From contig NC_080418.1 of assembly GCF_029873635.1 (NCBI RefSeq), forward strand, positions 10,368,062 to 10,432,061: 64,000 nt of DNA, read 5' to 3'. The notes under the pieces are model-generated. The model did no database searches. It saw only the letters and a program-made list of their open reading frames with translations, and was not told where the DNA came from. Both the position numbers and the translations under genes were made by a program. Shown piece by piece: positions 35,339 through 45,291 of this stretch (its first letter is position 1; each line of letters starts with the position of its first letter). The DNA comes from Malania oleifera. Lineage: Eukaryota; Streptophyta; Magnoliopsida; Santalales; Ximeniaceae.

Positions 35339-38300
35339 CCTAACATCTGTCCTACATCAGAAAACCTCCCCCCTCTTTACTTTTCCCCTCTGCATGCAGT
35401 ATCTCCTCTTCTTCTTCTTCTTCTTCTTCTTCCCTTCTGTCCTGCTTCAAGTTTGGCATAGAAAAAAATTCAAAATGAAAACACAGTGCTTTGATGCTGC
35501 TATCATAACCACAAATGAGGGTGAAATCCAATTCCATTCCGGAGACTGTCACTGTCAAAGACGGGATCCAGACACAGCACTCTAGAAACTGCTGGAAGGA
35601 CTCGGTCATCGAAGACCTTTTTACATGGTTCAACTTCAAACCAGGAAGTAAATCCAGTAATTGATTTTATTCCTGGCGAATCTCTAGGTTATGCATTGCC
35701 CATCCTTCCTTTAGGGATTTTCTAGTTTGGGAGTTGCATACATGTGGGGTACTTGGCCATTTGGTTAGAAATGAAATCATTGCCTAATGCACATAGGGAT
35801 AGATTCTATTGACCCTCTTTGTTGTGGCTAGGATAGTCCCTTAATGTCATATTTGTTAGTTAGCTAATACAAAACATTAACTTATATACCCTTCTTTCTT
35901 TGCTGCATGGGCCTTGGAAAGCTTGGGTATGGACTTTGTTCTTTGAAGAGGGATTGGGATAGGATAGTCTCCCAATGTCCTACTTGTGATTTTGCTAAAT
36001 TTGTGAAACGAAGCATTAACGTTTATATCCCCCTTCCTCTGCTGCACACGCCTTAGAAAGTTGTAGATTATTTTCTTGGACTGTGTAAGATAGCCTGAGG
36101 ACATGATTCCACTTTTATCATTTGTTGATTAGTTCTATAAAATAATACATCTTATCTTGTGTAGCAAGGTTTATGATGCATCGCATGTCACTCTTCTTTA
36201 TGGAGGTCATTAAACTGCATGGTTTGCCTAGTTCCATAATGTTTAATGGGAACAACAAGTGTATTAGTCATTTTTGGAGGACACTTTGAAGAATGCTTGA
36301 CACGAATGTGATATTTTCTTCTGCATGTTATTCTTGTATGAGACAAAAATTCATCCCACTTATTGCTTGAGGGCATGGTGTCACAATTCCACTTCAGGTG
36401 TGTCCTAGGGAGATCTTGGCCATATTAGGATGGTTTAGGCTTCAACTCATGAGGTGCCTTTAATAGAACAACACTATGAGACTAGTGTGCCAAAGCCAAC
36501 AATACCTCATTGGAATGGGTCGAGGCTGTTATTTGGTTGCAAAGCACCCTTAGGGTACGGCCTTGTGTGGATAGATCCTACATGGAGATGTAGGTCCCTC
36601 ACAAAGATATGGGCCACTATGACAAGAGCATCAAAGATAAGATGGGAGAGTCTATTGATCTTGCATTCGATGTGTACCACGGAGATATTGATCATATAAG
36701 CATGATTTAGGTTTTCAACCTTCTAAGGTGCCTTAAATAGGAAAAAATTGTGAGGTTTGGGCCAAAGTGGGCAATACCTCTCTAAATTTGGGCCAAGTCT
36801 GTTACACTAAGCCCTAACCCAGCAGTAATGGTGCGGCTTAGGTCAACGATGACAAAGAATATATGGTTCACTCAATGATTGCCTTTGGATTCCAAACTCC
36901 ATATATGAAAGGACCTTCTTTGTTTGTGAGGTCTCGATCATGTACATGGACCCACTTCACATTCCACTTGTGGTAGTTTGATGATGTGTAATCCATCCCT
37001 AACAAATGTTCATGGGTAAGAGCCTTTTGAGTGTGTTAGGCTACGAACTCTATTGACCTTGCCCCCTTACTACCATATGCTTGTTTTTCTAAGCTTTCCG
37101 AATCTTTTGTTCATCAAATCCATGAGTTGCATGTTTAGATTAGATATAAACTTGCTGTTGACTTGCATTATAGCGGTAGAGAAATTAATGCGGATTCTAT
37201 TGTCACTGTTAGCATTAAAAGTATTCCCTCAAGACGCTTTGTGTCCATTGGTCCATTCTCCATCATTAGAAAACTTAGATATAATGCAGGCATACATGAT
37301 TTGGCTAATCATATGAACACAAGTTCCTCTTTTATGTCATATCAGGACCTTTGTGAGTAGACAAGCAAAACGGATAGAAATCAAATTATTCGAACAAAAT
37401 CCGATTTGCCTCCTCAACTACTAATATCTGATCTGCATGTTAAAACAAGTTGAATATGGTTTCAAAAAATTTTATTTGCTGCTAAATGGGTTGGGTTGGG
37501 TTTATCCATCGGATACCTTCTAATACATTAACAAATAAAGCCTATCTACTTTTACATTTTTCAAGTCTAAGTTGGTCAAGCTTACTGCCCACTAATCCAT
37601 TTTCCAATATTGGATATTAAAGTGTTTTACCAACAAAAGCAACCAAAAATCATAGAACTGATTTTTTTTTTCTTTTTTGAAAACAATTGAAAATTGACAA
37701 CATAAACAAAAAACTGTCGAAGTAAACAAATGCATTTTTCTAATATGTTTCTTTATTGTACAAAAACATAAATAGAAAATAGAAAACAAAAATGATACGA
37801 AACATACCCTTAGCTTGCAATTTGTGAAACAAATGCACGCTTAGGGGGTGTTTGGTTTGTAGCATAAAAAAAATATTTTTATGGAAAGATGTTCCTAGAA
37901 ATATTACTCTTAGTAATAGGTGCTTATATCATGAAAATATTTTTGTTTGGTTCACGTTGTAAGATTCGCAGGAATGTACACGAGATGCCTAGGTCAATGT
38001 TTGGCTCAACATGGTAATCCTAAATGACATTTCAAGTAGATGACTAATATACCCTTGTCTATAAACAATATATGAAGAATAATTATATTTTCAACACAAA
38101 AACCTACTAAGAATTGTATCTAATTAAATTCATGTCCTAAAATTTTCAAAAATCTTAATTTTAAAAAATCAACATTTAATAATCTAATTAACCAAAATAA
38201 TTGGGTGCAATGTGGTCTCCACATTTTGACCATTATTATATTATATTATATTATTATAACATAATAACAACAACAATGCTAATAATACTTTCATTTTTAT

Positions 38301-40967
38301 TAATAATTTATTATTATTTTAAATATAATAATGTGTAATAAGATTTTATATTGGGGCGGCATTGATGTCCAACTAGCCAACATGGGGATGGTAATTTAGT
38401 CTTGAAAGTAGGATTCCTAAAACTAGGATTCCTAAAACTTACCCATGGAGGAGTGTAGGAATGTGATGCCCATGTTTTGTGGGAATCTTTCATTCCTAGG
38501 AATGTCAAAGATGTTTGCCACGTCATATTCTAATGCCTAAACAGACGTGGGCATCTCATTCCCAGAAATGTTAAAAGATGCTGTGAACCAAATGCACCCT
38601 TAGGGATTATGAATTTTTGATTTTTGTTTATTAACTTTTTTAGTTATTTAGGGGGTCTATGCTGTAAATATGTCTCTTGTTACGTGTCTGAAAATTTGTA
38701 TTTCTTCAGTGCACAAATGGATTTTCCTGTACAACTTCTCAATCATATATATATATAAACAAAAACTTTCATCTAATAGAGGAAAATGCAAGCCTAGTAG
38801 AGCACTTGTGAGGAGGAGTGAGATAGCTATTGTTTCTGGCATGAAAAAGGGTTGGGGCAGACCTAAAATAACTTGGAATGAGGTAGTGAGGAAGCATTTA
38901 ATAGCCTTTAATCTAATAGAGAAAAACGCCCTCGATTGAATGAATTGGAAAAAAAAGATTCATGTAGTCCTAGTGGGACTAAAGGCTTATTGTTGTTTGT
39001 TGTTTTACAAGAACTTTCATCTGTGCACCATGCGCACTAAAATTTCTTGCGTGCTCCAATGAGCTCCGGACATGCAACCAACCGTGCCTCTGGATACACA
39101 CGCTGCATCTTATCTTCACCCCAAAAGCAATCTCCCATCAATGAACACCCTGACTCCCAAAGACCAAAATCCAGCTCAACCAGATCATACTTCACCATTC
39201 AACCCATGCCTGACCACCACTGGGAGCGCCACCCTCCGTCACCATTGCACCCACCACCACCAACCAGAACATTGGCCGAAGTCCACGTAGAGCCTCCACC
39301 CTCATCAATACTAGAAACAATGAAATTCATCTTTATGCTCTCTCATTGACATGGGAAAACAATGTGCTGGTTGTAGATTGGCTCGAAAATATGGAGTTTA
39401 GGAGGTCTCGATGTTTTCTGAAAATGATAAAAAAGGTTGATTTTGGGTGTGGGTTGTAGATTAATGGCCAGAAAATATGGGGTTGGGGGTCTCACTGTTT
39501 TTGTCGGGAATGATGGAAAGGTGGATTATGGGTATGGGTTGTAGAATGTTAACCAGAAAATATGGAGTTTAAGGGATTTCACTGTTCGCTAGAAATGATT
39601 GAAAGGTGGATTTAGAGTTGTGGTTGTACATTGGCCGGAAAATATGGAGTTTAGGGCTCTTTCTATTTGTCGGAAATGATGAAAAAGTGGATTTAATTTT
39701 GGGGTGCGTGTCTGCATTGATGGCTGATGGGTTTTGCAGGGAAGATGAGAAGCAAAGGCATGGTTGGATGGTGTGTGTCCATAGCTGATAGGAGAGTGTA
39801 GGAAATTCTGCTGCTTTAGGCATGCAGATGAAAGTTCTTGTATGTGTTTGTATATATATACATAATATATTTTTCATTTTAAAATTTGGTCTGTTTTGTT
39901 GTGTTAAATGGGGAACACATGGTTTATTTTGCACTGCTTTCGCAATTTTCAATTGGTGGCTGCTACTGTCTATCTTGGAAGTGTCTTTTAAGTTCATTTT
40001 TTGGAGCTGGTGGAATTTTGGAATTTTTCTGTACAATTTTGAAATTATTGTGTTTGGCATTAAAAGGACTTGTCTCTTAAAATAGTGGAGTAAAATGCCC
40101 TTGATCGGGTGAATTGACGGAAAATGATTCATGTAGTCGACCCATTGGGATTTAAAATTTGCTGTTGTCTTTGCTGGACAACTTGAAGTCAAAGCATGAT
40201 ATTATTTTCCTCCTTTGAAAGAAAACTGATTCCTGATCAGTCTTCTTCCATGCTAATTTGCATGTTTTATATGTATTGCAGGTGGACCAAGGCCTGGGCA
40301 TAGGCAGCAAGTTCCCATTCTTTAATCGCCACCAGCTGACATTGACACGCTTTATCCAGTTGAAGCAAGTGGAGGAGGCTGCCAACAAACCACCACCCCC
40401 AGTACTTGTGCTTCATGGCCACTATGGTGGTTGTGTGGGAGACCTTCCCAGTTATGATGCTTTTACACTTGGAGGGCCATATTCTGTGAGGGGTTACAAC
40501 ATGGGAGAATTGGGGGCAGCCAGAAACATCGTTGAGGTATGAGATTCCAGATGCAAATATTACCCTTTGATGAACATTCAATTAATAGTCATTTATTGCA
40601 ATTGCATGTCACTTTTGTTGCTATGCTCGTCAGAGAGAGAGAAGGATCTTATGCTCGTGAATTTTGTGAAATGGAAAGGGCAGGATGAGTATCTGATTTT
40701 CTGTGTTATTTATAATGCTAATTGCAGCTTGCTGCTGAGCTGCGCGTACCTGTGAGAAATACACATGTGTATGCATTTGCGGAGCATGGAAATGATTTAG
40801 GAAGTTCAAAGGATGTCAAAGGGAACCCAACAGAGGTTTACAGGCGGATGGGTCAAGGTTCATCATATGGTGTTGGTGTCAAGCTAGGTCTGGTACGGGC
40901 CGAGTATGCTGTCGATCATAACTCTGGGACTGGTGCAGTGTTCTTCCGGTTTGGAGAGAGATTTTGA
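25007..40967 (+). CDS. TOC75: TOC75 (TOC75-III type), chloroplast outer-envelope protein translocation channel, seven exons
   Basis: Omp85-family beta-barrel that forms the preprotein-conducting pore of the TOC complex in the chloroplast outer envelope, working with the GTPase receptors Toc159 and Toc34. Exons: 25007-26188, 26542-26763, 26872-26979, 27094-27285, 27397-27642, 40282-40536, 40728-40967. All introns are GT-AG and phase 0. The joined length is 814 residues, against 809 in pea and 818 in Arabidopsis. Residues 1-96 are a Ser/Ala-rich chloroplast-targeting region. Residues 97-122 are the polyglycine tract that holds the precursor at the envelope. PAMA at 131-134 fits the Plsp1 cleavage site. 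POTRA domains follow (about 150-450), with PGRGGRPTL in exon 2. The barrel occupies the C-terminal half, with GGPYSVRGY in exon 6 and the terminal aromatic FRFGERF expected of Omp85 barrels. Exon 1 is much more GC-rich than its surroundings. Apparently intact; intron 5 is exceptional at 12.6 kb. Confidence 0.97.
28309..28780 (+). repeat. Left LTR of the intron 5 gypsy element
   Basis: 472 bases, TG to CA ends, with a CTT-rich leader and a short TA run near the 3' end. Confidence 0.9.
30984..31885 (+). mobile_element. hAT-type non-autonomous element 1, inside the intron 5 gypsy element
   Basis: Ends CATGGTTTTAAAT and ATTTAAAAGCATG are terminal inverted repeats. The flanks CTATGCAG (30976-30983) and CTGTGCAG (31886-31893) are an 8-bp duplication with one difference, as expected of hAT transposons. 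The subterminal regions are rich in GTTACATAACGG-type inverted motifs. It is 902 bases, has no transposase, and lies between gag and the zinc knuckle. A related copy in opposite orientation is at 60764-61818. Confidence 0.85.
34875..35359 (+). repeat. Right LTR of the intron 5 gypsy element
   Basis: 485 bases. It matches the left LTR throughout, with a longer TA microsatellite (35293-35332). Confidence 0.9.
35640..37350 (+). mobile_element. Old Ty3/gypsy integrase remnant in TOC75 intron 5
   Basis: Six-frame reading shows gypsy integrase order: zinc-binding region (about 35660-35860), catalytic-core segments (about 35900-36350, with [11 protein letters not shown]) and C-terminal segment (about 37000-37290, with SFVHQIHEL). 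Between 36370 and 36830 is a non-coding stretch with two diverged copies of a GGTGCCTT...CAATACCTC...CTGTTA motif resembling a small TRIM-like LTR element. Heavily broken, older than its left neighbour. Confidence 0.6.
37351..37840. other. AT-rich intron sequence, no gene seen
   Basis: No supported reading frame. The last bases (37821-37840, GTGAAACAAATGCACGC) resemble the right end of the MITE that follows. Confidence 0.5.
37844..38599. mobile_element. PIF/Harbinger-type MITE (Tourist-like) in TOC75 intron 5
   Basis: Inverted ends GGGGGTGTTTGGTT and AACCAAATGCACCC are flanked by TTA on both sides (37841-37843 and 38600-38602), the classical 3-bp duplication of this superfamily. 756 bases, no transposase frame. 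Confidence 0.8.
38780..39006 (+). mobile_element. RTE-type LINE 3' tail
   Basis: A reading near 38815-38940 contains [17 protein letters not shown], matching the GRGRPKKTW segment near the C-terminus of plant RTE LINE reverse transcriptases. It is followed by a KKKIHVV-like segment and a TTGTTG-rich tail, the typical RTE ending. 5'-truncated, as is usual for LINEs. Confidence 0.65.
39007..39370. other. Intron sequence, no gene seen
   Basis: Locally C-rich with CCACCACCA stretches. The reading frames here are low complexity and lie inside an intron. Confidence 0.5.
39371..39709. repeat. Minisatellite in TOC75 intron 5, four units of about 84 bp
   Basis: Units begin TTGTAGATTGGC-like at 39371, 39454, 39539 and 39624. 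Each contains GAAAATATGGAGTTTA and GAAATGAT. Units are about 75-85% alike by eye. Confidence 0.85.
40080..40172 (+). mobile_element. Possible second RTE-like LINE tail
   Basis: GCCCTTGATCGGGTGAATTG and GATTCATGTAGTCGACCC resemble the end of the LINE tail at 38900-38970, followed by a TGCTGTTGTCTTTG run. Short; about 110 bases before the exon 6 acceptor. Confidence 0.4.
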
Positions 40968-42165
40968 GATGGCTCTGTAGCTCTGAAATTTTGTATGGTA
41001 AATTAATACTATTAGGTGTTTGAGAAGACTCAAAAAGCTTTTTATTTTTTTATTTTTTGCTTCAGTTGCTCAACGAGATTCATGGTTTAATAAATGTGAA
41101 ATTTTTATTAAAGAACTAAAGTTACTCGCCCATTATTCTTTTCTCTGGCTCTGTAAGAACTAAGAATTATGATGTTGGATTGTCCAATTAGTAAATTCTC
41201 TAGTTTTTAATGGTGTATTGCTGTGTGCAGTGTGCGTTGATTCTTAAAATCTTTTGCTCCCTCTAGCACTCGGATTATGCTTGACATAGAATGTCAGATA
41301 AAATTGATGGGTCCCTCGGGAATGTCATATTCAAAACTAATAGATTTCTGGCTAAGGCTTGGCAGCCACCCCAATTATACACCTGCGTGCATGCTGAAGG
41401 ATGATTTTTGCCAATGAACACATTTTTGGCCTCCTTAATAGTTCGACCAGAATCTATCAGCAAACTCGGTGATTTCCTGCATTACCAATGTTGAAATGTC
41501 TTCTTGCAGAAAGACATGTTGAAATAAAGAATATGGTCGGCTCAAACATGATGATCCTCAGAGAAGTCATGCCTTGTATTTTCCATGCTCAAATATATCA
41601 TATGCTAAAATGTATTTTCCACCAAAGGTTACTTGCCCATTTGCACAGAAAGAAAGCATAGTCATAATTCTAATGGAGTTCAGTGGCCATTCCATAATTC
41701 TAATGGAGTTCAGTGACCATTCGGACGGCTTCAAAAGATACGTTCAAATACAAACTGTATTGGATAGCTGAGCACCAGAAAAGTAAAAACTGACGTATTC
41801 CTGCCAAACCTATTTATCGTTTCTAATGTTATAATATAATAGGAAGAGACGGCTGAAGGGGCTAAAAATATACAAGCCCACCATTTGCATTGCCTCCTAT
41901 TCATGGTTTTTAACATTGTTCAGAGCTGAAGCCAACTTGAAGAGTCTCTAAACAGTGAAAATGATACAACAAAAGAATTACAGTTCCTGTACAGGGCAGA
42001 GTCTATTCAGGACTCTTTTCTGGTGTGGTCTATGATTGAGGCCTTAATCAAAGTAAAATAAGCTTGGGGTGTAAGCCAAAATTCCATTATTTCAGCAACA
42101 TTTCTGCTCATCTTAAGAAAGAAGAAACTCAGCCTTCTCCTTTGATAAAACACAGCATTGTCCCC
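40968..42165. other. Intergenic region between the convergent TOC75 and DnaJ-like genes
   Basis: Contains the TOC75 3' untranslated region, with a possible AATAAA poly(A) signal at 41089-41094, and the 3' side of the minus-strand gene. A 30-bp direct duplication (ATAATTCTAATGGAGTTCAG) occurs at 41664 and 41694. No other gene seen. Confidence 0.7.
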
Positions 42166-44536
42166 CTATAGGCCCAGTTCTTTTTTCAACTGAGCAAGAG
42201 TAGCTTCAATCTCATCAATGTTCTTTTCAATTCTGTCCCCCTTGCCAGATTCATTTCTACTACCACTTCCTGTATTCCCAGTCTCAGAGCGTCTAAATGA
42301 ATTGCTGTTTTGAGCCTCTTCATCTTTGTTTTCTGCATCAACCTCTGGTTCACTGACATTGAGCTCTTTCTCTAAAAATTCCACAAACTCTTCCCCAATT
42401 TCCTGCCAGTGGTAGAACTGAGCAATGAGGAAAAATAAAAAAAATTGGCAGAGCAGCAGCCCTAAAGTGATTTTCGTTTGAAAAAGTTGGAAGGATCTAT
42501 TTTTTCAATAGTGAGGTGCTTTCCTCCACTAGAGATAGATTCATAACGTAGTGATTAAGTGGCATTTTCATCCATCATGCATTTCATTCTTTGCCAGACC
42601 GAACAAACTGACTATAGAACTTTGGTCCCTGAGGGTTTGGACTTCACATTGGAAGTTCAAGTCCCAGGTTCAAGGATGAGCACCTTGACTGTTAAGTCCA
42701 AGCCCAATAGGCCTCCCAATGGAGAGAGAGAGAGGACAAAACTCCCATACTATCATGATTTCAATTAAGCAATGTAGATGTCCATGATAAATGATATCTC
42801 ACCGCCAACTCCTCCCACAAGCTTTTTGGCTTCCCTTGTGAAGTAGCAGTTGCCTCCCAATTCCGAAATTCTTCTCCAAGATCTCTAAAGAAGTCCTCTG
42901 CAACAGCAATTCCAAACTTTAGCAATACAATGGAGTAGGTTACTTGCTGAGTTAAGTGTGAAAAGGTGGCCTTGAAAGATTTACAAGTATCCAAATTTAT
43001 ATTATGGATCTTTTGGTGATTCAAGAAAAGGACAAAACTACCTAGTGTAATTTGAACATCCCTCAAAAATTCACCTGCAGTGAAAAGCGTTAGGTATAAG
43101 AATATAAAATAAAAAATTCTAGGACATAAAAAGTGGTCAGAAAACTGCAGAAGGTTTGTAAAAAATTTCTTTGATGTGGAGGACAAATGCAGGCAAACAA
43201 AAGAGCAAGGCCCAGAAAATGGTACCAGCAAGGTCTTAAATTTCAATTTCGACCCAAATTTCGAAACTCCAAAAGTACAGAAATTTCAATGGAAATTTCG
43301 ATTTCGATGTCAATTTCGATTTCGATTTGAAAAATGACAGGAATCAGTAGTACAACATGAAATTCTTTATGAAACTTTAGAAATTGCTAATAGATATAAT
43401 AATGTAAGTTTTAGGACTAATATATTACAAGTTAAATACATCTATGTCATGTATGAGGTGGAAAAGTTGTAATATAGTATGTGTATCAAACATATTTGTA
43501 AGATAATATACATTAAACATATTTAGGTAAAACAAATGAAATTCATTAATCATTTCAATATTATTTATCATACAAATAATGATAATTAAGGCATGAATAG
43601 TTAAATAAAATGTTGTTGCAAGTTTTTTTTTTTTCATATAACTTCAAAAGCACTTGTAATAATCTCTTGTTTCGATAAAAATAAATAAAATAAACTAAAA
43701 GGAAAATTTCACTGCACTCCTAAATCTCTTATTTGAATTCCGAAGAAATTTCATTATATATTTAAAATTTCGACAAGTTTCGCTAAAATTTTGAGATTTC
43801 GATAAATTTTGAATGATTCGTTGAGATTTCGATGGAAATTATGCAAGATGGAAATTGACTGCCATTTCGATTTCGAGGGTGACGGAAACCGGAAATTTCG
43901 ATGGAAATTTCAACAATTTCGTGGAAATTTAAGACCATGGGTACCACTTCCATAAAAATTATACTTTCAATAGAAAAAGGCCAGGTTTTGACGGCATTAA
44001 CAATGAAAGAAATGAGGCACAACATTCAAAGGAATTTTCATCTCAAATTTATCCATCATTACAAATTGATAAATTTTTCGTTACTTCTGCATTAATCTTT
44101 TGCTCAAAGAATATGGCCAGTTTTATAAGAAAATATATTTGTCATTTAGGATATCTCTTTCTGTGTAGCTCACTTGAAAGCATGTCAGCTATATACTACT
44201 GTCGGTGGCAGATCATGAATGTGGTCTACAGGCAGATCTCTTTAGATTTCAGACGGAAAACTGACACAGCATAGAAATGCAGGCCACTGTAGTAGATAGA
44301 CTTCTAAAATCCAAAAACTCATGCAACTAGAACATATAATCAAATCTCACAGCCTATAGTTTTTTACCCAATCCATAGAATTCTTCGTCCTGGGTATTCC
44401 TTCTTTGGCTCCCTTCAGCACTAGGGTATGAATAATCTGACGTCCATCGTCCAGCGTCATATTTCTTCTGAGATGCAGAGTTCAGCAAAGTATTGTAAGC
44501 ACGCTTTATTCTCATAAATTTCTCCTGTGCATTCGC
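42166..44536 (-). CDS. J-domain (DnaJ-like) protein gene, last three exons; 5' exons not found
   Basis: Three minus-strand exons join in frame: 44536-44368, 42897-42803 and 42402-42166 (stop TAG). Acceptors are ATACAG, TTGCAG and GGCAG; donors are GGTAAA and GGTGAG. The 165 residues visible begin ANAQEKFMRIKRAYN, the third helix of a J domain, then KKYD, which usually closes the domain. A conserved acidic region follows (EEFYGL, DFFRDLGEEF, SLWEELAEIGEEF), then a Ser/Gly/Glu-rich stretch and a short helical C-terminus (ATLAQLKKELGL). J-domain proteins stimulate Hsp70 ATPase activity through an HPD motif, which would lie in an upstream exon. The conserved C-terminal region suggests a plant-specific, possibly plastid, family; that location is inference. 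No exon with HPD was recognised up to 64000, so the gene either has a very long intron or lost its 5' half. Confidence 0.75.
43229..43939. mobile_element. hAT-type non-autonomous element 2, in an intron of the DnaJ-like gene
   Basis: Terminal inverted repeats CAAGGTCTTAAATTT and AAATTTAAGACCATG. The flanks GGTACCAG (43221-43228) and GGTACCAC (43940-43947) form an 8-bp duplication with one difference. The interior is rich in AATTTCGATTTCGA-type units at both ends. 711 bases, no transposase. Confidence 0.85.
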
Positions 44537-45291
44537 CTGTATGCCAAACATTGAAATAACTGCTTGTATAAGAACACAAAACAGATTCAAAGTAAGATAT
44601 TTCATTTCAACATTATAGTATTGATGCAGGTGATAAGGGGTTGAAAAAAAAAGCAAGTTTAAAGGCTTCACTTTATTTTAAAGGTTACTTTATGTTGTTT
44701 CTAAAGCAACAAATTATAGGGGTATAGATCAATAGAGTTTCTGCACACCCTGCTTGCATAGAGGCTAGGGTGTGCGTCAACATCACGGACCAAAACCCCC
44801 TAGACTGCTATGATTTGAGCAGCAATCTCTCTATTAGTCATAACTTTTGGTGTAGCAGCAGGTGCCCAGTCCTAGAGCTGGTAATCAGGCCAACATCAGA
44901 GATACAATTTTGGCTTGTTGCAGAAGGAATATTGGATGGGATGTGGAATCAACTAGTCTGCATGCAGAGGCCCAATGTGCGAGTCAACTCACAATTGAAC
45001 CATTGCACTTGGGTTTTTGTAAGGTATAAGGATTTGACAAGCATTCTCACTATAAGCTATAGCTTAAAGTATTGGCAAGTGCTTGGCCCAACAGTCCAAT
45101 TAGAATTTTTTGGGGCAGAGCTATAGTTTTTTTTTTTTTTTGTGGGGGGGTGGGGGCAGAGTTGTAATTTTTCTAGTCCTTTTTTTTAAAAAAAAATTTT
45201 ATAAGATGTTTTTGTGGGTTATTTACAAAATAAAAATTTTTAGAGTTGTTAGCGAGTCTAGCAGTCAAACTATGTGCTTGGAAATAGTCAT
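44537..45291. other. Upstream intron or flank of the DnaJ-like gene; no exon recognised
   Basis: No J-domain coding sequence seen on the minus strand. A T/G-rich low-complexity stretch occurs at 45126-45200. Confidence 0.5.

Larger units (their letters stand above)
28309..35359 (+). mobile_element. Ty3/gypsy LTR retrotransposon in TOC75 intron 5 (fossil with both LTRs)
   Basis: LTRs at 28309-28780 and 34875-35359 start TGGAGGACC and end CCTACATCA. The target duplication GAAAA is perfect (28304-28308 and 35360-35364). A primer-binding-like TTGATGTCAGAGC follows the left LTR, and a purine tract (GGGGGAGAATGA) precedes the right one. Parts in order, same strand as TOC75: gag (about 29840-30980), zinc knuckle (31888-31940), protease with VIDGGSSMN (about 32130-32170), reverse transcriptase (about 32760-33400), RNase H (about 33600-33740), integrase (about 33850-34520). 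Broken, with well over ten breaks. Roughly 10% LTR mismatch by eye in the part compared suggests an age of several million years. Confidence 0.9.
27643..40281 (+). other. TOC75: TOC75 intron 5, 12.6 kb, packed with transposable elements
   Basis: Donor GTGAGT follows FQ (27642); acceptor TTGCAG precedes VDQG (40281). The other five introns are 108-353 bases. In order it holds: plain AT-rich intron (27643-28308), a 7.05 kb gypsy element (28309-35359), an older gypsy integrase remnant (about 35640-37350), a Harbinger-type MITE (37844-38599), an RTE LINE tail (38780-39006), a minisatellite (39371-39709) and a second LINE-like tail (40080-40172). The phase-0 joins show that normal splicing would restore the full protein. 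Confidence 0.9.

Noticed and set aside
40267-40581. Minus-strand open frame over TOC75 exon 6
   Set aside because: Antisense shadow of a conserved exon.
42590-42740. AAGTCCCAGGTTCAAGG, tRNA/SINE B-box-like, in a DnaJ-gene intron
   Set aside because: No matching A box, tail or duplication could be seen, so not called a SINE or tRNA.
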